Below, in pieces: positions 29,183 to 37,864 of a stretch of 64,000 nucleotides of DNA (positions are counted from its first letter, which is position 1; the number at the start of each line of letters is the position of its first letter). Where the stretch lies: NCBI RefSeq assembly GCF_900115755.1, contig NZ_FOXQ01000008.1, positions 124,001 through 188,000 on the forward strand. Direction: 5' to 3'. Source of the stretch: Parafilimonas terrae (GTDB lineage Bacteria > Bacteroidota > Bacteroidia > Chitinophagales > Chitinophagaceae). A program made the position numbers and the translations under genes. The notes beneath the pieces were generated by a model. The model was not told where the DNA came from. It did not search any database and worked only from the letters and a program-made list of their open reading frames with translations.

Positions 29183-29438
29183 AAAGCTGGTAGTTAAAAA
29201 TCGTAAGTAATAAAGCTAATAAAAATTCACAATAAAAAGAAAATACAGCAATCCTGATTGAAATTATTAGCTGTGTTGTATTTGATGCGTTTATTCCTAC
29301 ACTTGCAAGGTCATAGTTGCAAAAACCTTCAGGCCAGGAAGGCAGATAATAATTAGAAAAAGTCTTGTGCTTTAATAATGCACCCGCACCAATTAATAAG
29401 CAGGTACTTTTAAGGAATTGTTTTCGTGATTGCAACAT
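29139..29438 (-). CDS. Doubtful small exported protein or gene remnant
   Basis: Up to 99 residues from the ATG at 29438. The start MLQSRKQFLKSTCLLIGAGALL looks like an export signal of the kind carried by secreted enzymes (S-R-K-x-F-L-K). After about 60 residues the sequence turns into AT-rich hydrophobic filler and overlaps the esterase start. It is probably the 5' end of a decayed gene and not a working one. Confidence 0.3.
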   Translation of the reverse strand: MLQSRKQFLKSTCLLIGAGALLKHKTFSNYYLPSWPEGFCNYDLASVGINASNTTQLIISIRIAVFSFYCEFLLALLLTIFNYQLYENHPAATAITNFL

Positions 29439-29465
29439 AAGCGCTAGGATTAAAGTTGATTGCAA

Positions 29466-29811
29466 CAGTTAGTAACATAAAGCTATTGAAATAAAATATA
29501 CCTATCCAATAATTTTTTGTCTAAGGCGAATAAGCCCCACTCCTGGCATGTTGAAAAATACCAGAGGTAAAATATTTCCGCGTTCTTCTTTGTTTTGAAT
29601 TACCAGCCGCAGGCGTTGTCTAGCAACAGATTAATTGTAAAACTTAAATCATCAATATCTCTTCAATCTTTAAGCGCAATATTCATTTATGAATAATTTA
29701 TTCATTGTATCAATAAATATAACCCCGGCTTTATTTTTGAAAGCAGATAATCTGTTTCAATCGAAGGCGCCGTTACTTTCACGGACTAACAAACTACTTT
29801 AAGACCCTGTC
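29466..29811. other. Intergenic region with a putative promoter
   Basis: About 350 bases with no supported gene. The right part holds the TATTTTTG box described separately and the small palindrome CAGAT-A-ATCTG at 29744-29754 just after it. Nothing else was seen. Confidence 0.5.
29732..29739 (+). promoter_or_regulatory. Bacteroidota-type -7 box before the small gene at 29812
   Basis: TATTTTTG matches TAnnTTTG exactly. A TTG at 29705-29707 sits about 24 bases upstream, slightly far for the -33 element. The small gene begins 73 bases downstream. Tentative. Confidence 0.35.
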
Positions 29812-30033
29812 ATGCAAAGAAAATCCAATGAGGAAAACATATATGAAAACCTGCTCGCTGCCGGCTTTACCAAAAGCGAGATAGATTCAACGCTTTATAA
29901 ATTTCTGCAAGCAGAAATTGAACAAAGAAAAACATACAGAAAGCTTTCAACCGCTGGTAAAGTGTTGTGGCATATAAGAAAACTCCCGTTATGGATCAGG
30001 CATTTCTACTCGCTCTTAAAACAGAGTTGTTAA
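29812..30033 (+). CDS. Small basic hypothetical protein
   Basis: A 73-residue protein with a helical N-terminal half (EENIYENLLAAGFTKSEIDSTL) and a basic, tryptophan-containing tail. I do not recognise it. The TAA stop at 30031-30033 is followed in the same frame by roughly 50 more open codons, so this may be the front of an interrupted gene. A TAnnTTTG box precedes it. Confidence 0.5.
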   Translation: MQRKSNEENIYENLLAAGFTKSEIDSTLYKFLQAEIEQRKTYRKLSTAGKVLWHIRKLPLWIRHFYSLLKQSC

Positions 30034-30167
30034 GGCGTTGGCTTTTCTGAATATCTAAGTCGTGCGTATGCTCAAATTATTTATCACAAAAGCAGCACAA
30101 AGTTAGCTGAGTTGAAAACAGGGAAAGTAGAAACAATCCCTGTATCGTCTAAACAAGAAAAACCAAG

Positions 30168-31460
30168 CTACCATGAAGCCTTAATCACTGCTACTTCCAT
30201 GTTTCTTTCTGTTTCCTCTAAAGCAAGGCCATATTTTGACAAGAAACCATTCCATTGCTGTACGTTATAACTGTATATGTCAAATGGAAAATCGAAACTT
30301 ATGTTTTTGGTTAGCCCTGTTGCATCAATTACAGGTGCAGGCAACATATAATTCAGCATGTCAATAAACCGGGAGAGCGGCTGGTTGTGCATATACTTAT
30401 GCAGTGACGTTCTTTCTATATCTGTTGCTGCGCTGTCTGCTTTTAGAGAAACGGTATCTCCATTACCAACCTTTTTTAACACATAACATTTCAAGTTTCT
30501 TTCCTCATTAAAAGCGATAGCATGAAATGTTCGTTGAAGATCCTGTCGCATATATGTTTTTACCTCAACAGGTGAAGCAGGCACTATCACTTCATAACAA
30601 TAGCTGTTTTTATTATCTTTCTCTGCGTCCTGATGCAGCATAAATCCGGATGAATCTTTTACCTCGATTATGGTTCTGTTGGCAGGATATTTCAGCACCT
30701 CGGGGTAAGCCAGCTGGTACAGCGTGAGCAGGGGATAATTGATTACGTAAAATCTTTTAGCCTTTCCCTCATTCAGCTCCTGGCTGCCTATAAAGGCAGG
30801 GATGCCATCTTTATAAGGTGTAATGATTGACCTGTATATAAAATTGCTGCCATCACCACCATTACCATCTACAAACAAAGGTGTATTCTTGTCGAAGCCC
30901 CAATCATTCTTTACCGGGAAACGGATTTTTTCTCCTGCCAGCAGGGCCTGAATGCTTTCCGGTGTAACGGCCCATGAGTAAGTTGAGCCAATAATAAGGC
31001 CCTTTTCATTAATCACAATAACATGCGGTACGGTTTCGTGAGGGAACAAATGGTTTAGCATGGTATCGTGTAATGGCATCGGCACGGTAAGCGTTAAGCC
31101 GGTGCGTTGTTTTACCCTTGTCAAAACCTGCTTCACCCGCTCGTCAGGATCATCCTCAGCAGGATAGGGGTTTACCAGCAAAACCTGTATCCTGTCTTTA
31201 AACTTATCCTGCAAAGCCTGCATTTTAGGGAAAGCTTCTATACAGGAGCCACAATAGGTGCTCCACATATCAAGAATTATAAGCTTGCCTTTAAAGTCTG
31301 AAAGCCTGGCTGTTTTAGAAGGATAATTAAGCATTTGCCTGAAGGTGAAATCAACAACCGTATCACCAACATTTAAAGGATGAATGGTTTTACCTGTTTT
31401 ATTTTGGGCATCAGCAAATTTTACTGTCAGGCAAAACAGTAATAAGAGAAAGTATTTCAT
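30168..31460 (-). CDS. TlpA-like thioredoxin-fold protein
   Basis: A 430-residue exported protein. After the signal peptide (ending FADAQ) the thioredoxin domain covers about 30-190, with the redox pair C70-GS-C73 in WSTYCGSC and the cis-proline region ETVPHVIVI. The C-terminal 230 residues are an added domain of unknown function, as is frequent in Bacteroidota TlpA relatives. It probably reduces disulfides or supports metabolism in the periplasm. It stands alone between genes of the other strand. Confidence 0.85.
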   Translation of the reverse strand: MKYFLLLLFCLTVKFADAQNKTGKTIHPLNVGDTVVDFTFRQMLNYPSKTARLSDFKGKLIILDMWSTYCGSCIEAFPKMQALQDKFKDRIQVLLVNPYPAEDDPDERVKQVLTRVKQRTGLTLTVPMPLHDTMLNHLFPHETVPHVIVINEKGLIIGSTYSWAVTPESIQALLAGEKIRFPVKNDWGFDKNTPLFVDGNGGDGSNFIYRSIITPYKDGIPAFIGSQELNEGKAKRFYVINYPLLTLYQLAYPEVLKYPANRTIIEVKDSSGFMLHQDAEKDNKNSYCYEVIVPASPVEVKTYMRQDLQRTFHAIAFNEERNLKCYVLKKVGNGDTVSLKADSAATDIERTSLHKYMHNQPLSRFIDMLNYMLPAPVIDATGLTKNISFDFPFDIYSYNVQQWNGFLSKYGLALEETERNMEVAVIKASW

Positions 31461-31609
31461 GTGTAATTCCTTTTTTAAATAGTTTTACACTGCACTATTT
31501 TCAGGAATTACATTAAAGAAGTGTTGCAAAAATGAAAGCTATTACCTGAATAAAAAATGCACGCCTGAATAATATATTCACGACTGCTTTATGAAAGAAA
31601 TATAAACCT

Positions 31610-33661
31610 ATGAACACTCCTCCAGATGTAAATTCAGAGCTAAATTTTGTACGGAATATCATGCGCGATGCCATTGGTGTTATGAAGCTGTTTCCGGAAG
31701 GTTTTTATAAAACAAACAGCAACAGGCCGGAAATAGAAACTTCGTTAGTGATGTTTACCCCTAGTGTAAAAAAAATTTTGGCGGATAATAAAATACAGGC
31801 ATGGCTAAAACAAGTCATGGAGTCTTTCCCAAAAGGTTTTCAGCCTGTATTCATTCAGAGTAGCAACATCATAGCCCAAGTACTTGATTCTTTTTCCGGC
31901 GATAGTTTGCCCACTTTAATGGAACTAAGTTTCCGGGATGAAAAAGCTTTTATGCTTTTGAATAGCTTAATGCAACTTCGGTCTGAAAGAAAAGACAGCG
32001 GAGATAAGCAGGAGGGTTTTGAGTTAGCTTTACAATATGAACTTTACAGGCGGCAGGTAGCAGCAGGATCGCCTTACGGGCAATTGTTAACTACCCTTTT
32101 GGGCAGGGATGCCCTGTTATGGTTAAGAGCTGCCAGCAAGGATGGTTATGGAAAAATGCAGCCGCATGAATTTTCCCGCAGTGGCTGGATTGACATCTGG
32201 ACAATAAAAAACCAGATAGATATTGAAAAGGAATTTCTGGAAATACCTCCGCAGTACGATCACTTATCGAAAATAGTAGTTGCCTTATCATGGACGCTGG
32301 CGGCCCTGGCATCTTTTATTCCTCCCGACATATTTTTAGGGGAAGCATTGCCGACAATTACCTCGTTGCGCGACGGGAGATTAACTGTCACTAAAGGACA
32401 ATATACAGTAGGTGCTTTTCATCCGGAGTCGATGTTGAAACTGGTTCAGATTTTAGCGGAGGGCCTTGTTAACCCGCTTTTATCTGCCGCAGACCTGATG
32501 TGGGTTGCCGTTAGTTTAGCTCATCTCCACGAGGTTAAAACATCTGTAACACGCACTGCAATATTGAATGAAGGGCGGTTTAATATATTTCTTAGCCACA
32601 GGGGCCTGGATGCCAAACTGGTGTTATCTGAAAGTGTGCGGCAACTGCATGCCGAACACGGGGTTTTCCTGGATTGTTTAACGCTGCCACATGGCGTAAT
32701 TAACCGGTCTTTTGTTTTTGGTTCTTTAGCTAAATCAGATAAGGTATTGATAATTGAAACAGAAAATTTTTATCATTCTGACTGGTGCAGAAAGGAAGCC
32801 TGGTTTGCTGATGCCCTAGCTTCGATAGGAGCGGCCAAAGTTGAACGGATAAACCTGGATTCAGCCAAAGAGCGAATTGCAATTGAAGGGCCATTATCGC
32901 GCAGGAAGCCGCAGGACTATGCACTCAATTATCCTGTTACCGGCCGGGTGCTCAGGGATATAGACGATTGGACCAGGGAGCCGAATATGAACAGCCTGAA
33001 AGCATCCGGTTACCCTATCCATTTTTTGCTGGAACTGGAGAACGTATGTAAAGGTGGAACAAGAGAGGAAGATAAAGGCTGGATTGAAGCAACCGCGGGC
33101 ACAATTTTACAAACATTGAAAAATGTTATTCAGCAATGTCCGGAAGGCGATCCCTTTGATGTGTGGTCTGCTGCACTGCAGCTTTGTTTTGCGGTGTTTG
33201 GTATTGGAGCTTATGCAAGGTCTAAAGTAGAAGTACGGCAAAGTATTGATGAAATGAATGCGGCCTTAAAAAAAATCATCGCGGCTGATTTGCATAAGCA
33301 TGCTATGTTTAAAGAAAACGGACAACATTATCTCGCACTTATTGCAGCGGCCGCTGTACTGAGTTTAACGGGGTTTACTTTAAACAATAACATCCTGCCG
33401 TTAGTACAAAAAACTTTACATAGTGTAGCAAGGTTACAGGATGGCTTGCTGTTAGCTGATGCGCGTAACCCTGGGCCAAAACGGGATTTCCAGCTTCAGT
33501 TTATAGTAAAGCTGATCAATAATAATATTGGCAGTGTGGGCATTGTACAAAATGCTGACGCGCCGGTACATCAGCAGCAGGTGGATGGCTTTCCCCTGGA
33601 AATTCTGCCCTGTGTTACACTTTACCCGGGCATGAAAGACCCGTTTACTGTTAGTGCCTAA
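31610..33661 (+). CDS. TIR-domain protein with unknown flanking domains
   Basis: A 683-residue protein with a TIR-type domain in the middle (about 320-440). It opens with NIFLSHRGLDA, continues with VFLDCLTLP and ends with NFYHSDWCRKEAW, where E396 after SDWC sits at the position of the catalytic glutamate of NAD-cleaving TIR enzymes. The first 320 and last 200 residues match no family I know. Bacterial TIR proteins often act in phage defence by NAD depletion or signal production (family knowledge). It is the first gene of an AT-rich, same-strand island that includes an OLD nuclease. Confidence 0.75.
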   Translation: MNTPPDVNSELNFVRNIMRDAIGVMKLFPEGFYKTNSNRPEIETSLVMFTPSVKKILADNKIQAWLKQVMESFPKGFQPVFIQSSNIIAQVLDSFSGDSLPTLMELSFRDEKAFMLLNSLMQLRSERKDSGDKQEGFELALQYELYRRQVAAGSPYGQLLTTLLGRDALLWLRAASKDGYGKMQPHEFSRSGWIDIWTIKNQIDIEKEFLEIPPQYDHLSKIVVALSWTLAALASFIPPDIFLGEALPTITSLRDGRLTVTKGQYTVGAFHPESMLKLVQILAEGLVNPLLSAADLMWVAVSLAHLHEVKTSVTRTAILNEGRFNIFLSHRGLDAKLVLSESVRQLHAEHGVFLDCLTLPHGVINRSFVFGSLAKSDKVLIIETENFYHSDWCRKEAWFADALASIGAAKVERINLDSAKERIAIEGPLSRRKPQDYALNYPVTGRVLRDIDDWTREPNMNSLKASGYPIHFLLELENVCKGGTREEDKGWIEATAGTILQTLKNVIQQCPEGDPFDVWSAALQLCFAVFGIGAYARSKVEVRQSIDEMNAALKKIIAADLHKHAMFKENGQHYLALIAAAAVLSLTGFTLNNNILPLVQKTLHSVARLQDGLLLADARNPGPKRDFQLQFIVKLINNNIGSVGIVQNADAPVHQQQVDGFPLEILPCVTLYPGMKDPFTVSA

Positions 33662-33874
33662 ATATATTAGCTCCTTTACTAGAACTCCTTATAAAGCTAA
33701 TGCCCCTAAATCCATGTGTGCAGTAGGAGTTCCATAAATGGCAGTTAATTGAATTATTATAATCAATTATATGATTTTTTCTTAAATTGCCAATAATTTT
33801 AGTGAAATATTGACAGATATAAAAACTCTTGCCCCTTATTTGTAAAAAAATTTCAATCAAATAACCCGTACACT

Positions 33875-34555
33875 ATGGTTAGTTTCCCTCACATCTCGGT
33901 AAATAAATTAGGAGAATATGTTTATGCCACTCCGGCTAAAAAACGCAGTATTCTTAAAACCATGAAATACCCCAGCAGCTTCAAGCTGGGCCGGTATCCT
34001 GAACCTCAAAGTGCTTTTATTCATTTTATGGCAGATGAAAAACATGATATTGGTATTTTCGAAAAAAAGAAACAACAGGTTGCCGGCAAAAAAATTACAT
34101 CTGATTGGGTGAAAACAAATATACCCTGTTGCCTCGAAGCGTTAGATCACCTCATTAATTGCTCAAGCACCTTGCTCGTTCCTTATCTGCGCTTTAATGC
34201 AGAAAAAGGCTTGCCTCCGCAAAACCAAAACACGACAATTCAAAATGTAATAGTACATATTAAACCGGAAGTTGTTTTACTGGATGCCAAAACAAAAGAA
34301 ATTAAAGGCGCTATTAAACTGGTGCTTTCAAAAACGAGGCATATTGATTTGCCTGAAGCAAATATTATTGCAGCCAGCATTAAAAACCATCTTGAATCGC
34401 TTTATAAAATAAAATTGAAACCGGAAAATTGTATAGTAATAGATGTATTTCATCGTCGAAAATATACTGCTCCCAAATTCATACAAACTGCAAAGATGCA
34501 AATAAAGCTTGCCTGTAACGAAATTCTAACTGCCTGGCCAACGATAACTGATTAA
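33875..34555 (+). CDS. Hypothetical protein of the putative defence island
   Basis: A 226-residue basic protein. The stretch around 130-165 (PEVVLLDAKTKEIKGAIKLVLSK) has a hydrophobic-strand, D...E-x-K-G pattern faintly like PD-(D/E)XK nuclease folds, but I cannot confirm it. No membrane segment or signal. It sits 213 bases after the TIR gene and 129 bases before the WYL-like gene on the same strand. Confidence 0.6.
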   Translation: MVSFPHISVNKLGEYVYATPAKKRSILKTMKYPSSFKLGRYPEPQSAFIHFMADEKHDIGIFEKKKQQVAGKKITSDWVKTNIPCCLEALDHLINCSSTLLVPYLRFNAEKGLPPQNQNTTIQNVIVHIKPEVVLLDAKTKEIKGAIKLVLSKTRHIDLPEANIIAASIKNHLESLYKIKLKPENCIVIDVFHRRKYTAPKFIQTAKMQIKLACNEILTAWPTITD

Positions 34556-34684
34556 GACTATTAAGAAACTGCTATACTACAAAAATGCTAATCAATTTTA
34601 AAGTAATAAGTAGGTAATAGTATTATAAAATAATTTATAATCAAACTGTAGAAGCTGCTTATTTTTTTAATAAAATAGAATAAA

Positions 34685-34975
34685 ATGAATACAGACATTA
34701 TTAATGCACTCAAAAATTTAAATGTAATTGAACTTCATTATGAAGGTAAATTAAGAGTTGTTGAACCGCATCGTTATGGTAAAACAACAGCTGGAAATGA
34801 GTGCCTTCGCGCTTATCAAATAGGAGGGTATAGCTCTTCTGGAAAATTGGGTTGGAAAATGTATGACTTAGAAAAAATTAGTGATATCATTATTTCAGAC
34901 CAAACTTTTGATGGGCCTCGTGAAGATTATAAACATGGCGATAAAAATATGCCAACTATATATGCAGAACTCTAA
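34685..34975 (+). CDS. Stand-alone WYL-like small protein
   Basis: A 96-residue protein matching the core of a WYL domain: IELHYEGKLRVVEPHRYG, then CLRAYQIGGYSSSGKLGWKMYDLEKI, and a C-terminal GPREDYKHGDKNM. WYL domains bind nucleic acid or nucleotides and regulate defence loci (family knowledge); here there is no helix-turn-helix attached. It starts a tight gene run, 22 bases before the OLD nuclease gene. It could sense a ligand or partner with the nuclease (inference). Confidence 0.75.
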   Translation: MNTDIINALKNLNVIELHYEGKLRVVEPHRYGKTTAGNECLRAYQIGGYSSSGKLGWKMYDLEKISDIIISDQTFDGPREDYKHGDKNMPTIYAEL

Positions 34976-34997
34976 ACTTACGTAAACAAAAAACCAT

Positions 34998-36938
34998 ATG
35001 AGATCAAAACTATTAAACATTACTGTTGGAAATTTAGGTTGCATTGGAAATGAAGGATTATCTGTTAGTCTGGACAATATCCTATGTCTTGTTGGAGATA
35101 ATAATTCTGGAAAATCAACAATCTTGAAAGCTTATGAGCTGGCTTTGGGAACACAATCGTATTCTTACGAAAAGGATTATTGCAAAAGGTCGAAAGGAGA
35201 AAATACCTATGTAGAAATATCTGTTCATATTCCAGAGGGGACTGCGAATATTGCCGAAAAGTGGAAAGAAAAAAAAGGTGAATTATTAGTTGTAAAAAGT
35301 AAGTGGGAATGGGATCAGAACGGCACTAAGACACGAAAAACTTTTGATCCCGAAATTCAGGATTACTCAGATGATGGAAATGCGGCAGGGTTGGATAATG
35401 TATTCAATAGCAGGTTGCCTGTTCCCTTCAGAATTGGTGCTTTGGAAAACCCGCAAGTTGAACTAAAAAATTTGTTGAAACTTATTGTCGATCCCATTGC
35501 TGAAAATTTACGTTTAAATTTAGATGATAAAGAATCTGAGTTATGTAAGGCTCTAGAAGTTTTTACTGCTCACGCTAAAAAGCCTGTAGAAGAACATAAA
35601 GAGATTATTGAAAAAATAAATCAAAGAATCACCAACAGCCATAACAAAATTTTTCCAAACCTTTCTATTGATTTAAATATAGGTATGGCTGATCTCAAAG
35701 TAGATCCACTTGATGCGTTAGTAAAAGGATCCAAATTAAATATTAAGGAATTTGAAGATAATATTGATTGGGATCAGCAAGGAACCGGTTCTCAACGAGC
35801 TTTATTTTGGTCTTTACTGCAAGTTCGTTCGAGGTTACAAGCCGTCAAGAATTTTAAGTCAGACCATGAAAAACGAGTTAAACAAATAGAAAAGGATATT
35901 AAAAAACTTGAAGCAGAAAAAGAGAAAGCAAAAACTGAAACTAAAAAACAAGAAAAGCAAACTGCTATTGATGAAAAGCAAAATGAATTGAAGCTTGCCC
36001 AGGAAGTTGAAGCTGAAAAAGCTATCGATGAAAGAAATAGTGAATTGGCTCTGCCTGGCTACATGTTGCTAATTGATGAACCAGAGATTGCACTTCATCC
36101 TAATGGAATAAGAGCTGCTTCAAAATACCTTTATGAATTAGCAAATGATCCATCCTGGCAAGTAATGCTTACGACACATAGCCCGCTTTTTATTAATCCT
36201 TTTGAAGATCACACAACAATAGTACGATTGTCAAGAAGCGAAGGCAACCCAACTCCTAAAACATACCGATCTGACGATATTGCTTTTTCTGAAGAAGAAA
36301 TTGATAATTTAAAGTTGTTAAACGGCTTTGATCAAAACCTTTCAGAAATGTTTTTTGGTCAATATCCAATTATAATTGAAGGAGACACTGAATATGCTGC
36401 ATTTGATACGATTATGCGAATGCAACCTGAAAAATATCATATCAACTGCAAACCTATCTTAATAAGAGCAAGAGGAAAATATACTATAATCCCCTTAATT
36501 AAAATGCTTACACATTTTAAAGTAGATTTTTCAGTATTGCATGATTCTGATTTTCCTAAAAATAAAAATGGAAATGCTAATAGCGCCTGGTCTGGGAACG
36601 AAAATATTTACACTGCTATAATTAATACCAGAAATTCAGGTTTAAGGGTTGTACATCGCGTTTCTATTTCAACATTTGAAGTAGCCCATAATGGAATTGG
36701 GTTAGACGAAAAGGGTAATTATATTTCTGGAAGTTCAAAAGACAAGCCCTGGCTGATGTATCAAAAACTTAAAAGCAATGACACAACAAGACAATCAGTT
36801 GAAAAGGTTTTAGATGATTTGATAGATTGTAACTGCATTGAAGAACCATTCGAAACAGATTTTACATCAGGATTATCAGAAAAATTTAAAAGCTGGGTTA
36901 TGGAAAATAACATAACAGATTTGCGTTTTTTAATGTGA
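34998..36938 (+). CDS. OLD-family ATP-dependent nuclease
   Basis: A 646-residue protein with an SMC/ABC-like ATPase: Walker A GDNNSGKS (33-40), a signature-like QGTGSQRALF near 259, a coiled coil about 290-345, Walker B LLIDEPE (D360-E361) and H-loop TTHS (H394). A C-terminal TOPRIM domain follows, with EGDTE (461-465) and D516-x-D518. All core motifs are intact, so ATP-gated DNA cleavage is expected. OLD nucleases are the effector half of Gabija (GajA) and other systems, but no UvrD-like helicase is adjacent. Confidence 0.93.
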   Translation: MRSKLLNITVGNLGCIGNEGLSVSLDNILCLVGDNNSGKSTILKAYELALGTQSYSYEKDYCKRSKGENTYVEISVHIPEGTANIAEKWKEKKGELLVVKSKWEWDQNGTKTRKTFDPEIQDYSDDGNAAGLDNVFNSRLPVPFRIGALENPQVELKNLLKLIVDPIAENLRLNLDDKESELCKALEVFTAHAKKPVEEHKEIIEKINQRITNSHNKIFPNLSIDLNIGMADLKVDPLDALVKGSKLNIKEFEDNIDWDQQGTGSQRALFWSLLQVRSRLQAVKNFKSDHEKRVKQIEKDIKKLEAEKEKAKTETKKQEKQTAIDEKQNELKLAQEVEAEKAIDERNSELALPGYMLLIDEPEIALHPNGIRAASKYLYELANDPSWQVMLTTHSPLFINPFEDHTTIVRLSRSEGNPTPKTYRSDDIAFSEEEIDNLKLLNGFDQNLSEMFFGQYPIIIEGDTEYAAFDTIMRMQPEKYHINCKPILIRARGKYTIIPLIKMLTHFKVDFSVLHDSDFPKNKNGNANSAWSGNENIYTAIINTRNSGLRVVHRVSISTFEVAHNGIGLDEKGNYISGSSKDKPWLMYQKLKSNDTTRQSVEKVLDDLIDCNCIEEPFETDFTSGLSEKFKSWVMENNITDLRFLM

Positions 36939-36972
36939 TTTAATTAAGGAATACATAAAAGCTATTTAATAA

Positions 36973-37770
36973 ATGATACAAACAGAATACATAACAGGTA
37001 CAGAACTCAATGAAAAACTAAATGATGCTTACAGGTTAATATCTGAAGAAGCCATATTGCGCCTGGCAGCTAAAGATGCTGCAGTTAGCAATGTTGCAAA
37101 CGGGCTTTGCAAAGACTGTTTTGGTATATGGTGCGATGAAGAAGATTTTTCACCGAATTACACGCTTGTTTATATCAATGGTGAAGGATTGCTGCAAGGT
37201 GAGGCTATCAATCTAAATATTGAAGATAAGTATAAGTTTGATATCACTATGGCATTCTGCAACCACCTCACTAAAGAATATAAGCACCTTGATTTAATAG
37301 ATGTATTCAATACTTATAGCTATAAATTAAGATCATATTTAGAATTGTTTGACTATCGAACGATTAGTGATAAGGAAATGTCGGAAATAGAAGGAGAAAA
37401 TGTAACTTTTATTGCAAAGGCTAAAGGTATTTTATATGTACCTCAAATAGACAAACTGAAACTTTACAGAGATTTTTTTGATAATAACTATAACTACGAT
37501 AAACCTAAAGATGAAAATGTTGTTTATTTATTGCTTGATCTAAACACCAGTCATATTAAAATTGGCAGAAGTAAAACAATCATGCATAGAGAAAAAACCC
37601 TGCAATCCCAATCGCCTAAAATAGAAACAATAGCTTTCTGGAAAGCCCCAAAAGCTACAGAAACATTTTTGCATAAAACATTTGTCGCAAAAAGATTAAG
37701 AGGCGAGTGGTTCAAATTGAATTTTTCCGATCTAAATCATATAAAAGAATTAATGACCCAATATGCATGA
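36973..37770 (+). CDS. T5orf172/Mug113-type (GIY-YIG superfamily) protein
   Basis: A 265-residue protein. The C-terminal 85 residues (from about 182: VVYLLLDLNTSHIKIGRS ... LQSQSPK ... ETFLHKTFVAKRLRGEWFKL) fit the T5orf172 domain, related to GIY-YIG nucleases. The N-terminal 180 residues, with a CKDCFGIWC cysteine cluster and acidic stretches, are unassigned. It lies 34 bases after the OLD gene and 94 before the HD/ATPase gene. A nuclease role is possible; the catalytic residues are not all certain. Confidence 0.75.
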   Translation: MIQTEYITGTELNEKLNDAYRLISEEAILRLAAKDAAVSNVANGLCKDCFGIWCDEEDFSPNYTLVYINGEGLLQGEAINLNIEDKYKFDITMAFCNHLTKEYKHLDLIDVFNTYSYKLRSYLELFDYRTISDKEMSEIEGENVTFIAKAKGILYVPQIDKLKLYRDFFDNNYNYDKPKDENVVYLLLDLNTSHIKIGRSKTIMHREKTLQSQSPKIETIAFWKAPKATETFLHKTFVAKRLRGEWFKLNFSDLNHIKELMTQYA

Positions 37771-37832
37771 ACGCTATTATATTTTGCATTTCAAGTAACA
37801 CTAATTTACTGATAGGCCAATACCTATTTAAA

Positions 37833-37840
37833 TAATTTTG
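37833..37840 (+). promoter_or_regulatory. Possible -7 box before the HD/ATPase gene
   Basis: TAATTTTG fits TAnnTTTG and lies 25 bases before the ATG at 37865. No convincing -33 TTG was found. The gene could therefore have its own promoter or be read from the upstream run. Confidence 0.3.
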
Positions 37841-37864
37841 GAATAAATTTTCAATTAAGCACAA

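Noticed and set aside
34998..37770. Gabija-type system around the OLD nuclease
   Set aside because: Gabija needs a UvrD-like helicase (GajB) next to the OLD protein. The neighbour is a T5orf172 protein without helicase motifs.
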